From positions 7,875,390-7,939,389 of the forward strand of contig NZ_CP063785.1 of NCBI RefSeq assembly GCF_025860405.1: 64,000 nt of DNA. The letters run 5' to 3'. Below the pieces are notes generated by a model, which worked only from the letters and a program-made list of their open reading frames with translations, searched no databases and was not told the DNA's origin. The stretch comes from Tolypothrix sp. PCC 7712 (GTDB lineage Bacteria > Cyanobacteriota > Cyanobacteriia > Cyanobacteriales > Nostocaceae). Below, one piece after another: positions 50,302 through 61,100 of this stretch. The position numbers and the translations under genes were made by a program. Positions within the stretch are counted from its first letter, which is position 1. The number at the start of each line of letters is the position of its first letter.

Positions 50302-52713
50302 TTGAGTAAATTTTTTTGGCAACACCAAGGCTTGCAAAGGAAAGCGCAAAGGCTCACAGAGAAACTGCAGAAAATCGGTGGGAAAGACTACTCCTTCAAG
50401 GGGTGGGATGAACCGCCGCCCGCCGACTTGGGGCATGGGGAATGGGGCAAGGGAAAAGCCACCAATGCCCAATGCCCAATGCCCAATGCCCGCGAAATCT
50501 CACTCCCCTTTATGGGTGGGATGAGCTTAATTTGTGTAACTTTGCGTTTTACCTCTGCGTTCCTCTGCGTTTTATTAATTATCTTCTGCTTTGCTCTCCC
50601 AGCCTCCGCAGTTCAAACTTCTCTACAACGTACACCCTTAACTCTGGAACTGTTACAAGAAAGGGTGCGTACACCCATACTGCGGGAAGGTAATTTAACA
50701 ATAGATTTGCGGCAGATGGTGATTGATTTACGCCCAGAAAATGCCAGTTTCCGCGATGCTTTTTATCAACTGCTGCGGAAAGAATTACAAAAAACTGGTG
50801 CGAAACCTTTGGGTTTAGATTTGAGCTATTCTCTGATTCAAGGGGATTTTATGGGTAGTGAGTTGGGTTTAAGAACTCCCCTTTACGCCCAAGAAATCGC
50901 CCCCATTTTTACCCCAACTGAACAAGAGCAATTAGAAAATTTGCGCCTTGTTTGCTTACAATCATTAGCAGTTTCCTTACCCAACGCTAAAGACTGTCGA
51001 TCGCTATTAGGAACGCAGCCAGATACATCTAGTGAAATTACTGTATTTCGTGGCTCTTTGACACTAGTAAATACTCGCTTTAATGGCGAAGTATGGTTTC
51101 CTAATATTTTCTTCCTGCAGTCTGTAGATGCCCAAGGTGCAACATTTATCCAGCCTACCAACTGGACAGAAACTAGATTCAGCCGGGCTGTCAGCTTTAC
51201 TGGTGCTACCTTTCGGCAATTAAGTAACTTTCAAGGCAGTATTTTTTTTAACAAGGCTAATTTTAAACAAACTCAATTTCAGGAACCTGTTGACTTTCAA
51301 AACAGTATCTTTGAAGATATCGCCAACTTTAATCAGGCGAATTTTAAGCAGTTGGCTAAATTTAGTATTGTGCAATGGTTAGGAAATGCTGATTTTTCGG
51401 ATGTGCATTTTTTCAATCAAGCACAATTTACTAAAGCTAATTTCGATCAGTTTTTGTTTTTGACAGCAGCGACTTTTGATCAAGCAGTGATTTTTCGCGA
51501 AGCGCAGTTTGATCAACCTGTGAGTCTGCAAGGTGCTAGCATTCTTAATCTGGCAGATTTTAGCGATGCTAACTTTGCCAAAGCAGCTTTTTTAGGTGTA
51601 TCTGGTCTGACTTTTAATTCTAATCAAGCGAAAATATTAGGTAATTCTGGCGAAATTGGCAAGAGATTTTGCGTCACTACCTTGCAAGGAAATCAAAATG
51701 TCTTGCGGAATTTGGGGCAAAATTTTCGTCAGCAACAGCAAATAGCCGATGCAAATCAGCTCGAATATACAAAACAGCGCTTGCGGCTAATGGAGTTAAC
51801 TCGGCGTTTGGTAGGGACAAATATCAATATTGCTACCGTCACCAGGTTAAATAAATTAGGTTTTTCTACAACTCAAGCAGAAGCGATCGCCCAACGTCGT
51901 CAAGTAAAACCATTCCGCAATAGCAGCGAATTACTAACTTTAGCAGATATTGATTTAGAAACCTACAGCCAATTGCGCGATCGCCTAATTGTCAGCGAAC
52001 CTTTATCAATCGGTGTGTGGTTACTCCAAGCTTGGAGTTGGCTAGCGTTGAGTGTGCTGCTGTTATTGAGTGGCTATGGTACAAATATTTGGCTAGTATT
52101 TGGTGTTGGTGGTGTGGCGATCGCTTTTTTTGGCTTGCTATTTTGGTTAGTGGATCGCTATCGGCGTTTGCGTCCCGTGCCGATTATCCCCACCTATTAT
52201 GAAACCATATCTATATTAATTAGTTTTAGCTGCTTAGAATTTTTGAGTTTATTAGCCATTTTCCGCAGCGCAGAACAACCTTGGCTAACCCTGGGGTGTC
52301 TTTTGATGATTATTGTCCCCATACCGATAATTTTATTAACTAGACTTTACCAGCAAGGTCGTTATCACGATTTATTAGAAGTTTCCTACTTCACAGAAGA
52401 CGGTACCTTTCGCCAGCTACGTTTATTAATTGGACGCTTACCTGTGATTCCCCGAAATCCTACCTTTCGCGAACGCTATATGCATCTTTTGTGGGATCGG
52501 CGTTGGAACTGGCTGAATTATTATGACTTTAGCCTGAATAACTTAGTCAGGTTAGGATTTAACGATATTCGGATGCGAGATGAGCATTTACCCAGCATTA
52601 TCGCCACATTAGGCTGGTATGAATGGAGCCTAGGTTTACTATATATTACCTTAGTTCTGTGGACACTCTCCCGCACCATCCCCGGATTGAACTTGCTGAT
52701 TTACCTCAAGTGA
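50302..52713 (+). CDS. Large pentapeptide-repeat/HhH membrane protein
   Basis: Function unknown. From a start at 50521 (Met74 of the longest frame) it would have a signal peptide (to ALPASA), an N-terminal domain (about 100-270 of the long frame), a block of NF-type pentapeptide repeats (about 270-440, for example SIFEDIANFNQANFKQLAKF), a helix-hairpin-helix-like region resembling ComEA (TVTRLNKLGFSTTQAEAIAQ), and a C-terminal half with four or five membrane helices. Residues 1-73 are encoded by interspersed repeat DNA (GGGCATGG and CCAATGCCC units), so 50521 is the better start, though the signal-peptide codons also look repeat-derived. It follows the oxidoreductase after 11 bases. Confidence 0.75.
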   Translation: MSKFFWQHQGLQRKAQRLTEKLQKIGGKDYSFKGWDEPPPADLGHGEWGKGKATNAQCPMPNAREISLPFMGGMSLICVTLRFTSAFLCVLLIIFCFALPASAVQTSLQRTPLTLELLQERVRTPILREGNLTIDLRQMVIDLRPENASFRDAFYQLLRKELQKTGAKPLGLDLSYSLIQGDFMGSELGLRTPLYAQEIAPIFTPTEQEQLENLRLVCLQSLAVSLPNAKDCRSLLGTQPDTSSEITVFRGSLTLVNTRFNGEVWFPNIFFLQSVDAQGATFIQPTNWTETRFSRAVSFTGATFRQLSNFQGSIFFNKANFKQTQFQEPVDFQNSIFEDIANFNQANFKQLAKFSIVQWLGNADFSDVHFFNQAQFTKANFDQFLFLTAATFDQAVIFREAQFDQPVSLQGASILNLADFSDANFAKAAFLGVSGLTFNSNQAKILGNSGEIGKRFCVTTLQGNQNVLRNLGQNFRQQQQIADANQLEYTKQRLRLMELTRRLVGTNINIATVTRLNKLGFSTTQAEAIAQRRQVKPFRNSSELLTLADIDLETYSQLRDRLIVSEPLSIGVWLLQAWSWLALSVLLLLSGYGTNIWLVFGVGGVAIAFFGLLFWLVDRYRRLRPVPIIPTYYETISILISFSCLEFLSLLAIFRSAEQPWLTLGCLLMIIVPIPIILLTRLYQQGRYHDLLEVSYFTEDGTFRQLRLLIGRLPVIPRNPTFRERYMHLLWDRRWNWLNYYDFSLNNLVRLGFNDIRMRDEHLPSIIATLGWYEWSLGLLYITLVLWTLSRTIPGLNLLIYLK

Positions 52714-53386
52714 ACTAGCTATCACAAGCTTGATGAAATTAACCGCAGATAAACGCCGATACACATGGATAAAAGAGATTTTTGTTAAAGTACCAAATTA
52801 GCTGTGTTATGCCAATTTGAAAAAAGAATGCGACAGATGGATTGACAGAACTCTTATATAAAGTATAAAGAAATACAGTTCAGTTAAGAAAATTATATTG
52901 ATAACAAAACCAAAAAACTAGTTACTCAACAACATAACAGAACAATAATTTTGGAGGGGGTTTGGGGGACGCAACCGTCACCCAATCGGGGGTTTGGGGG
53001 AGAATCCCCCAATTGTTCTGGCTTCTTTAATCAGTGACAAATCAATCGCTAATGAGCTTAACCCAAGCGTATTGTTATATAAAGACTAATTCTCAATCCA
53101 AAATCCAAAATCTTATTAGTCCACTACTCTGGCTTACCCAATTACAAATTATTCATCCTGTGTCTATACTGTGGCAAAAAAATTGCTCATAAAAAAATCA
53201 GTTAAAGGTAGAAACCCTACCTCTAACCGAGTTGAAAGCATTTTGTAACCAAATACCATGTCCAATATCACACAGGGTTTTGACGTGGGTATTACAAAAG
53301 CGTGACAAAGATGCGGCCGTCACAAAGCTATCATTTGTAGCTAGTGAGTGACTCTATATTTGAGAGGTTGTAGCCCAGAGAAAAAA
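52714..53386. other. Spacer with a second copy of the interspersed repeat
   Basis: No gene is supported. It contains the repeat at 52878-53012 and, before it, one end of the foldback family (TGCCAATTTGAAAAAAGAAT followed by GCGACAGAT, about 52809-52837). The 330 bases before the SDR gene show nothing further. Confidence 0.6.
52878..53012. repeat. Interspersed repeat, copy 2 (uninterrupted)
   Basis: Matches 12358-12484, and upstream continues CAGTTCAGTTAAGAAAATTA without the foldback element that splits copy 1 at TTAAG. Ends GGGGGTTTGGGGGAGAATCC. Confidence 0.85.
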
Positions 53387-54241
53387 ATGCTGGCAGAAAC
53401 TCGAGGTACTGTAGTAATTACAGGCGCATCCACAGGAATTGGCGAAGCGTCTGCTTTACTCTTAGATAAATTAGGCTTTAATGTGTTTGCTGGTGTGCGT
53501 CGAGAAATTGATGCTGAAAAACTTAAGCGGAAAGCCTCATCCAGACTCACCCCAATTTTTTTAGATGTTACAGATAATGATGCGATCGCATTAGCAGTTG
53601 AAACTGTCAGCAAAGCCAGCAATGGAAAGCTAGCAGGTTTAGTCAATAATGCGGGAATAGCAATTCCTGGCCCTTTAGAACTGCTCCCCATTAGCGAATT
53701 TGAACATCAAATGCGAGTTAATGTCACCGGACAACTTGCAGTTACCCAAGCATTTCTGGGTTTACTCCGCCAAGGTCAGGGGCGAATTGTCAATATGGGT
53801 TCGATTTGTGGCAAAAGTGCTGCTCCCTTTCTCGGTGCTTATAATGCTTCTAAATTCGCCCTAGAAGCAATTACCGAAGTAATGCGGCTGGAGTTGCGAC
53901 CTTGGGGAATCTCCGTTTCAATTATTCGCCCAGGTACAATTGCTACACCAATTTGGGATAAATCTCTAACGCAAGCTGACATTGATAGAGATAATCTTCC
54001 CGAATTCGCACAAAATCTCTACGGACAAGCAATGAATACAGTCCGCAAACAAGTGGGGATTATGGCTAGCAAGGGAATTGCGGCGGATCTTGTCGCTCAG
54101 GCTGTTGTTCATGCATTAACTGCAAAACAGCCCAAAACGAGCTATCTCGTAGGACAAGACGCGAAAATTGCTTCATTGCTCAAGTATCTTTTACCCGGTC
54201 AAGTCTATGACCGTTTGGTTTTAGCTTCTATGGGTTTGTAA
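53387..54241 (+). CDS. Short-chain dehydrogenase/reductase
   Basis: NAD(P)H-dependent oxidoreductase of unknown substrate. Cofactor loop TGASTGIG, NNAG in LVNNAGIAIPGPLE, catalytic Ser in MGSICGKSAAP and YxxxK in YNASKFALEAI are all present. The C-terminal region LLKYLLPGQVYDRLVL resembles retinol- or hydroxysteroid-dehydrogenase-like SDRs. The ATG at 53387 (MLAETRGTVVITGAS) is preferred to the GTG at 53348. Length 284 aa. It converges with the acetolactate synthase gene, six bases apart. Confidence 0.92.
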   Translation: MLAETRGTVVITGASTGIGEASALLLDKLGFNVFAGVRREIDAEKLKRKASSRLTPIFLDVTDNDAIALAVETVSKASNGKLAGLVNNAGIAIPGPLELLPISEFEHQMRVNVTGQLAVTQAFLGLLRQGQGRIVNMGSICGKSAAPFLGAYNASKFALEAITEVMRLELRPWGISVSIIRPGTIATPIWDKSLTQADIDRDNLPEFAQNLYGQAMNTVRKQVGIMASKGIAADLVAQAVVHALTAKQPKTSYLVGQDAKIASLLKYLLPGQVYDRLVLASMGL

Positions 54242-54247
54242 GTCTTG

Positions 54248-54796
54248 CTAACTCACCTTTGCTTCCAAAGACTTAAGCAACTCAGTATTCACACCAGATT
54301 CACGTGTCAGCGCAATTTTGCCAGTCCGGGCGATTTCCCTCAGACCAAATTTTTGTAACACTTGCACAATCGCCACTATTTTACCGGGATCGCCTACTAC
54401 TTCCAGCGTGAGAGAATCTTCTGCGACATCTACCACTCGCGCTCGGAAAATCTGAGATAGTTCGATGACTTCAGAACGGTTGCTGCTAGTAGCATTCACC
54501 TTGATGAGCATCAATTCTCTTTCTACACAGGGAGTTTCGGTAATGTCCTGCACTTTGAGAACATTAACTAGCTTATAGAGTTGTTTGGTGATTTGTTCGA
54601 TCACGCGATCGTCACCAGGTACAACCATCGTAATTCGGGATACTCCTCCCTGTTCAGCTGGCCCTACAGCCAAGCTTTCGATATTAAAGCCGCGACGCGC
54701 AAATAAACTAGAAATGCGGGACAGAACCCCCGCCTCATCTTCTACCAAAACTGAAAGGGTATGTTTCATCTTTGCCAAAACAGGCTCAGGCATCAT
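54248..54796 (-). CDS. ilvN: Acetolactate synthase small (regulatory) subunit
   Basis: Regulatory subunit that confers valine feedback control on acetolactate synthase in branched-chain amino-acid synthesis. It has an N-terminal ACT domain (MKHTLSVLVEDEAGVLSRIS, SLFARRGFNIESLAVGPAEQ) and the C-terminal regulatory domain (FRARVVDVAEDSLTLEVVGD). Met10 (54769) gives the usual family start MKHTLSV; the first Met adds nine residues. The catalytic subunit is elsewhere. Also called ilvH. Confidence 0.96.
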   Translation of the reverse strand: MMPEPVLAKMKHTLSVLVEDEAGVLSRISSLFARRGFNIESLAVGPAEQGGVSRITMVVPGDDRVIEQITKQLYKLVNVLKVQDITETPCVERELMLIKVNATSSNRSEVIELSQIFRARVVDVAEDSLTLEVVGDPGKIVAIVQVLQKFGLREIARTGKIALTRESGVNTELLKSLEAKVS

Positions 54797-55047
54797 TTTA
54801 CTAATACAAACATTAGCTAATAATTGCCCTACAAGTATTGCCTACTAAAATTTATAAGGAAATCTGTTTTCTAATTTTAAACTCAAGGCTGCACTGATTA
54901 CACTTTCTGATAGAACTTAAATTTCTGGACAAATCATCCTGTAAGCAGAAACCTCTGAGCGTTGATATCTTTTCACTGGCAGATGTGGAGTATCTGTAAA
55001 AATTTTATCCTCAAATTGTACAGACCTCTTACAGGAGAAAAAATATT

Positions 55048-55434
55048 ATGGGTTGGCTAAAAAGACTATTTGGTTTAGAAAAACCGCAAAATGCACAAGT
55101 AAATCCTGCTCCCCAAGCAGTACCACAATCTTCTAACGCTACCTTTGCTCCTGAGACTAGCGCTGCGTCTGCTTCTACTCAAACCATCCCCCCAGAACGG
55201 TTAGGTTTAAACGGAGAATACGACCAAAGTGGATTAGCCAAGCGTGTAGCATTAGCATTTGACCAAGACCAACAACTTGATGATGTTGATACTCTCTGGG
55301 TTGCTCAGACAGGCGGTACTGTAGTCCTCAAAGGTAAAGTTCCCAGCCAAGAGATTCTCAACCGCATGGTTTCTGTAGCGCGTTCAGTCAATGGTGCTGC
55401 AGGTGTTGAGACTAACCAAGTCACAATAGGTTAG
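55048..55434 (+). CDS. BON-domain protein
   Basis: Small protein with a basic/hydrophobic N-terminus (MGWLKRLFGLEKPQ), a Pro/Ala/Gln/Ser linker (about 15-50) and a BON domain (about 57-128, LAKRVALAFDQDQQLDDVDT through VVLKGKVPSQEILNRMVSVA) that in other proteins binds phospholipid or peptide ligands. No signal peptide is evident. AGGAG precedes the ATG at a suitable distance. Role unknown; it may attach to the membrane through the N-terminal amphipathic segment. Confidence 0.82.
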   Translation: MGWLKRLFGLEKPQNAQVNPAPQAVPQSSNATFAPETSAASASTQTIPPERLGLNGEYDQSGLAKRVALAFDQDQQLDDVDTLWVAQTGGTVVLKGKVPSQEILNRMVSVARSVNGAAGVETNQVTIG

Positions 55435-55524
55435 TGAAATACCTTTGTTTCTAGCACATTAACAATCAAGACTGAAGTCTTGATTAATGACATCAATGAT
55501 AAGTGCTTAAGCAAAATTATTTAT

Positions 55525-55654
55525 GTCATTGCGAGCGAAATGAAATGTAGCGCAGCAATCTCCAAACCTTTGCGATTGCGTCGTTTCGCTTCCCTTCTCC
55601 TGACGGAGACGCTACGCGAACGGGACGCTACGCGAACGCTCCACTCGCAATGAC
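55525..55654. repeat. 130-bp element with 11-bp terminal inverted repeats
   Basis: GTCATTGCGAG (55525-55535) and CTCGCAATGAC (55644-55654) are perfect inverted repeats. Inside, GACGCTACGCGAACG occurs twice in tandem. A common interspersed palindrome type in cyanobacteria; no target duplication seen. Confidence 0.75.
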
Positions 55655-55689
55655 AAATATATATTTAATTGTGCATGACTACTTACACA

Positions 55690-56670
55690 TCAAAATTGTT
55701 GAGTTTCTGGGATAGATTCTGCATCGGGGATGACAACAGGCTGTTGGCTATCCTCAAGACATTGATGAATCCAATCTAAAATTACTTGGTTGACTTGCTC
55801 TGGAGATTCATCGTGGGGACAATGACCTACATCTTCTAAATTAAGCAGTTGCAATTTCTCATTGTATTGAGCAAATTGGCTACCAAGTATAGGAGGAACA
55901 AAGCGGTCTTTTTGTCCCCAAATCAACAGCATAGGAATTTGTAAGGTTGGTAATACTTTTTTGACGCTGGGGCTGAAGTTAACGCCCATAGTCGCTTTGA
56001 ACAGCGCACTAAAAGCACGAGCTGAACCTCGGTCTTGAGGAGGCCCAGCTAAAATTTCTATGAGTTCATCGGTAATGGCTTCTGGGTTAGCGTAAGCCAG
56101 ACTAGCCCAGCGACGTAGTACACTTGGTTGGCGTACAAAATTAAACACAGGTTTAAGTATGATTGGGGAGGCGACTATCTTTTTAACTGTCGTAATCAGC
56201 GGCATTAAAATTGGTCGCAGTCCAACTGGTATAGCTTCTTGCTCTAATGAAGGATCGGGCAAGCTCATCATCACTATACCCTTTACCATTTCTGGGTGAG
56301 CAGCAGCGGCGGCTAAGGAAATTAGTGAACCAGTTGAATTACCAATTAAAATAACGGGTTGACGAATAAATGCCTTCCAAAAATCGTAAACCTGCTCTAC
56401 CCACAATTCTATGCTGTAACTAGCCGCAGCTTTTTCCGAAGCGCCAAAACCCAGCATATCCAGAGCATAGACTGTTTGGTGTGCTGCCAAAACTTCTAAA
56501 TTATGCCGCCAATGACCAATAGAAGCACCAAACCCATGCAGCAAAATCAGGGGCGTTGTGTTTTGGTGATTTTGGGCAGAACGGATGTAAGTATAGCGAG
56601 TTTGCCAACCTCGCCAAATCCAGTCTCTTTGATTACCAACCCGTTGCTGCCAATGTAATCCAGTGGTCAC
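55690..56670 (-). CDS. Alpha/beta fold hydrolase
   Basis: Serine hydrolase, unknown substrate. LILLHGFGASIGHWRHNLEV, the nucleophile elbow GNSTGSL, the acid in WGQKDRFVP and the final His in VGHCPHDESP give a full triad. It resembles chloroplast/cyanobacterial pheophytinase-like and 2-hydroxymuconate-semialdehyde-hydrolase-like proteins (RYTYIRSAQNHQNTTPLILL start), but no specific role can be fixed. Length 326 aa. Confidence 0.88.
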   Translation of the reverse strand: MTTGLHWQQRVGNQRDWIWRGWQTRYTYIRSAQNHQNTTPLILLHGFGASIGHWRHNLEVLAAHQTVYALDMLGFGASEKAAASYSIELWVEQVYDFWKAFIRQPVILIGNSTGSLISLAAAAAHPEMVKGIVMMSLPDPSLEQEAIPVGLRPILMPLITTVKKIVASPIILKPVFNFVRQPSVLRRWASLAYANPEAITDELIEILAGPPQDRGSARAFSALFKATMGVNFSPSVKKVLPTLQIPMLLIWGQKDRFVPPILGSQFAQYNEKLQLLNLEDVGHCPHDESPEQVNQVILDWIHQCLEDSQQPVVIPDAESIPETQQF

Positions 56671-57263
56671 ATATTCCTCCCATGTCTCAAGAGCAAAACC
56701 CTCTCAACTTCCATATTAAGAGGGCGAAGAGAGCGATCGCATTTATTGAGAAAGTACATTGCTATGTTCTTGTTCCCTGTTCCCTAAATTAACGAGTAAT
56801 TTCGTAATTCCTGCAAAAATTGCTATAAATTCAGGATTACTGCCGCAAACAGATTAAAATCAAGAAGCTTCCAAGCTCACGGCTTGACGTTATACGAATT
56901 GTAAATTATTGTATAAAATATTACATTTTATTGGCGAAAAGCTATTTTATCTGTAAACTTGCTATTCTGGAAATACACTTGTAAAACTCTATGTCAACCA
57001 AGTGTTAAATACTTGTTACAATACTTAACGTTTCGCCAGGTTGTGTAATTTAGATTAACGATTTTAGAGAAATTCTCTCATAATGAGTAGAATGACAAAT
57101 ACAGAATCAGACACAACCATTTTATAGATTAGTTAATCTAGAACTATGGCTGATTTTTCAGTTCTCAGTAGTTTTTATATTTTAACTCTGAGGCGTACCA
57201 ACCAAAACCTAGGCCAATCAAGACCAAGCCAAATTCTTAAATAAAGAGCTCCCACAAATCATA
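56671..57263. other. AT-rich spacer upstream of infC
   Basis: No gene seen. A HIP1 site is near 56735 and a short CCTGTTCCC repeat follows. The 5' leader of infC, often regulatory in bacteria, lies in the last part but no known motif is recognised. Confidence 0.45.
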
Positions 57264-57797
57264 ATGCCTGTGATTGAGAAAAAAAGAACTCGCGATCTGC
57301 CCCAAATTAACGAACGTATTCGATTTCCGAAAATTCGCGTCATTGATACTGACGGTAGCCAATTGGGAATTATTACTCCCTCAGAAGCACTACAGCTAGC
57401 CGAAGAAAAAGAATTGGATCTCGTGCTGCTTAGTGACAAGGCTGACCCGCCAGTTTGTCGGATTATGGACTATGGGAAATACAAGTTTGAACAAGAGAAG
57501 AAGGCGCGGGAAGCCCGGAAAAAGCAGCACACGGCTGATGTGAAGGAAGTCAAGATGCGCTACAAAATAGAAGAACACGACTACAACGTGCGTGTCAAGC
57601 AAGCCGAGCGCTTTTTGAAAGATGGAGACAAAGTCAAAGCTACTGTTATGTTCCGGGGTCGAGAAATTCAACACAGTGACTTAGCAGAAGAATTGCTCAA
57701 GCGGATGGCTACTGATTTAGAGCCGTTTGGAGAAGTGCAGCAAGCACCGAAAAAAGAAGGCAGAAATATGATGATGCTGATTTCTCCCAAAAAGTAA
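57264..57797 (+). CDS. infC: Translation initiation factor IF-3
   Basis: Binds the 30S subunit and checks start-codon/initiator-tRNA pairing. N-domain: LPQINERIRFPKIRVIDTDG and LGIITPSEALQLAEEKELDL with LLSDKADPPVCRIMDYGKYK; C-domain: VKEVKMRYKIEEHDYNVRVK and VMFRGREIQH. Length 177 aa is normal. Start is ATG, not the rare AUU used by E. coli infC for autoregulation. A strong hairpin follows. Confidence 0.97.
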   Translation: MPVIEKKRTRDLPQINERIRFPKIRVIDTDGSQLGIITPSEALQLAEEKELDLVLLSDKADPPVCRIMDYGKYKFEQEKKAREARKKQHTADVKEVKMRYKIEEHDYNVRVKQAERFLKDGDKVKATVMFRGREIQHSDLAEELLKRMATDLEPFGEVQQAPKKEGRNMMMLISPKK

Positions 57798-57885
57798 TCT
57801 TCCAGCTGTCTTATCTAAACAGTATAAATTACAACTGAAGATTTCACCTCGACATATAAGTCGGTAAAATTTATCCAAAGATGAT

Positions 57886-57935
57886 AGTCCTGAATACTGA
57901 GTGGGAAAACTAATACTCAGTTGTTCAGGACTTTT
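57886..57935 (+). terminator. Hairpin terminator after infC
   Basis: AGTCCTGAA and ACTGAGT pair with ACTCAGT and TTCAGGACT, giving an interrupted stem of about 16 bp followed by TTTT. Confidence 0.75.
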
Positions 57936-57971
57936 GCCATTTCTAGGTAAGTTCTGTTGGTCAGGGATTGG

Positions 57972-58025
57972 TGACTGGGGATAAGGGAGATGAGGTAGAT
58001 GAGGGGGATGAGGTAGATGGGGGAG
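57972..58025. repeat. GATGAGGTA/GATGAGGGG 9-bp repeats
   Basis: Tandem units of GATGAGGTA and GATGAGGGG lie upstream of the NTT-HEAT gene. The same kind of unit is found within coaX at 7901-7942. Confidence 0.75.
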
Positions 58026-58106
58026 AAAAAATAGACAAATTCCCATTACCAATTACCTATTACCCATTACCCAATACGCGATAAAACTACCAGAAAGTAA
58101 AACTAA

Positions 58107-61100
58107 ATGGAACAGAAAAATAACTGGTTGCCTACAAATAGAGGCACTGTGGCACGGCTGCTACAGTGGTTGAATCTCCGGCCTGAGGAAAGCGAACGGA
58201 CATGGATGATGTTTGCTTTTTATACAACTGTATCTGTAGGTTTACGGTGGGCTGAAGATAGTACAGTAGCGCTGTTTTTAGATGAATATGGAGCCGATCC
58301 ACTGCCTTTGATGTATATTGCCAGCGCGGTAATCGGTTTTGGGCTGGTTGTTTTATATTCTTGGCTACAAAAAATATTTCCTTTGCGCTGGGTGATTGTG
58401 GCGATCGCACCTTGCATGGTTACGCCATTAGTTTTATTAGTATTTTTACATTGGGAAATACATATTTCCTATTTAACGGTAGTGATTGTATTTTTGATGC
58501 GGTTATGGGTAGACGCACTTTATGTAGTCAATGACCTAAATACTTCTATAGTCGCTAATCAACTATTTAATATTCGCGAAATTAAACGCACCTATCCCCT
58601 GGTAAGCAGTGGTTTGTTAGTAGCTGATGTGATTAGCGGTTTTAGTTTGCCGTGGCTACTGGAATATGCGAAGCTCAGTAAAGTGATTGTTATTGCTTGT
58701 GCAGTAATTATTTTAGGGTCAGTAATTCTTTTATATCTAAGTCATCACTATCGCACTTCCTTTCCCGACGCACCACAACGCCTACAGGCTCCAGAAGAAG
58801 CTTCTAGGCACCATCGCCTCAAAGAGCCACTCAAAGTTTATATTTGGCAATTGTTTGCTTTTGTTGGTCTGTTGCAAGTACTGGGATTGTTAATCGATTT
58901 TCAATATCTGCGCGAACTGAAATCTAATTTTGACGAGAAAGAACTGGCAAGTTTCTTAGGTTTATTTGGCGGCATGGTAGGACTGTGTGAGTTGATGACA
59001 CAGTGGTTTATTTCCAGCCGCTTAATTGAAAGGATTGGAGTATTTTTTGCCGCAGCGTTATTACCAATTACGGTAGGTTGTTTCATACCTGTTGGGATTG
59101 CTTTATTCAATCTATTTCCCACAATGCAATTCTCCAGTTTTTTCTGGGGGTTAATCATTCTCAAATTCTTCGATGAACTGTTGCGCTACACCTTTATTAT
59201 GAGTAGCGGCCCAGCACTGTACCAACCAATCCCCGAACGCATTCGGAACAGAACGCAGATATTATCAGGAGGAACAGCAGATGCGATCGCTACAGGTTTG
59301 GCTGGTGTAGTCATTTTTCTGACATTATTATTTTGCGCGCAATTTGTTCCTCAAGAATTACAAAAGTGGGTATTTATTGCTGAAACAGTAATCGTAGCTG
59401 CTATCTGTTTAAAAGTAGTAATGTTACTGCGATCGCACTATGTCGATTTGTTAGTTTTGAGTGCAGATCGGGGAGAGCTAAGTGCTACAAACGTCGGTTT
59501 GCGGGTACTACAACAAGGTGTAGTCAAAGCTTTAGAAGAAAAAGGTAGTTTAGCAGATAAACGCTCTTGTATTGAACTTTTAACCCAAATTGACCTCCAG
59601 GGTGCAGTCGAAGTTTTAGCACCTCTGCTCATCAAATTACCTTCAGATTTGCAATGTCAAAGTTTGGAAGTCATGCTGATGGCTGAGGCCAATCCAAAAT
59701 ATTTACCTGATGTCCGGCCTTTATTAGAATATTCCGAACAGCGTGTTACCCCAGAAGTATTTGCTTTAGCTTTGCGCTACGTTTGGCTGGCTGAACCACA
59801 TCCTAATTTAGCTTTATTAGAAGATTACCTCAATCCCCGACAACACTCACTCATTCGTGCTACAGCCGCCGCTTTACTTTTGCGTCAAGGAACGCCAATG
59901 CAAAAGGTAGCAGCTACCACAACTATGCGGAGGATGCTCACTCATAAACTAGAACGGGAACGGGTGAATGGAGTTAAAGCCTTAAGAGAAGCAGTTTATT
60001 TGCAAGCATTGCGGATTCATATCCCAAATTTATTACAGGATGAATCCTTACGGGTACGCTGTGCTGTTTTAGAAATGATTGCTTCTACTCGCTTAGAAGA
60101 ATACTATTCAGCACTATTAGCCGCACTATACTATAAATCCACCCGCAACACAGCAATGAGTGCCTTAGTGAAACTAGAAAATGAAGCCCTAGAAATGCTG
60201 TTGCAGTTGGCTACTAATAATTACAAACCAGAAATACTGAGGATGTACGCTTGGCGTACTATTGGTCAAATAGGCACTGTGGAAGCCGTAGATTGTTTAT
60301 GGCAAAACTTAGAACAATCTTGGGGTGCTACTAGATATCATATTTTGCGTAGCTTATTGAAAATCCATAAACAACCAGAAATTCAGAGTTTAGAAGATAG
60401 ATTTTATGAAGGTAGAGTGGGAACTTTTATTGAACAGGAATTAAAATTTTTAGGCGAAATCTATGCCGCTTTTATAGACTTTACTAAACAACAAACTACT
60501 ACAGATGAGCAGTCAAAATTAGTTTTTGATTTACTGCAACGCTCCTTAGCAGAGTTAGAAATCGATGTGAGAGAAAGAATCCTACTGCTATTAAAGCTGC
60601 TTTATTCCCCAGACAAAATGCAAGCAGCAGCCTTTAATCTCCGGTCTGATTCCGGCACGAATTTAGCACGAGGCTTAGAAATCTTAGACCATACGATCAA
60701 TTTACCTTGCAAAACATTGTTGCTGAATATGTTAGATCGGCGATCGCCTGAAGAAAAACTTTATCTGTTGGGCGCAGCCGGGTTAGGAGAATATGAAAAA
60801 ATGTCAATTAGCGATCGCCTGCGTCGTTTATTAATGTTGTCCAACTTCCTATCTGACTGGTGTTTAGCTTGCTGTTTCCATTTTGCGAAAGTTAGCCATA
60901 TCCGCCTGACAATCCCCGAAATCATGATTTCTCTGCGCCATCCCACAGGTTTTGTCAGGGAAGCTGCAATTACCTATCTCAGCGTAGTTTCACGTCGTGT
61001 TGTTGTAGAACTACTTCCCCAATTGCAAAAAGACAAACATCCCCTAGTGGTGGCTCAAGTTAAAAATTTGATGGCGAAATATCAGCTGCAAAATCCTAAA

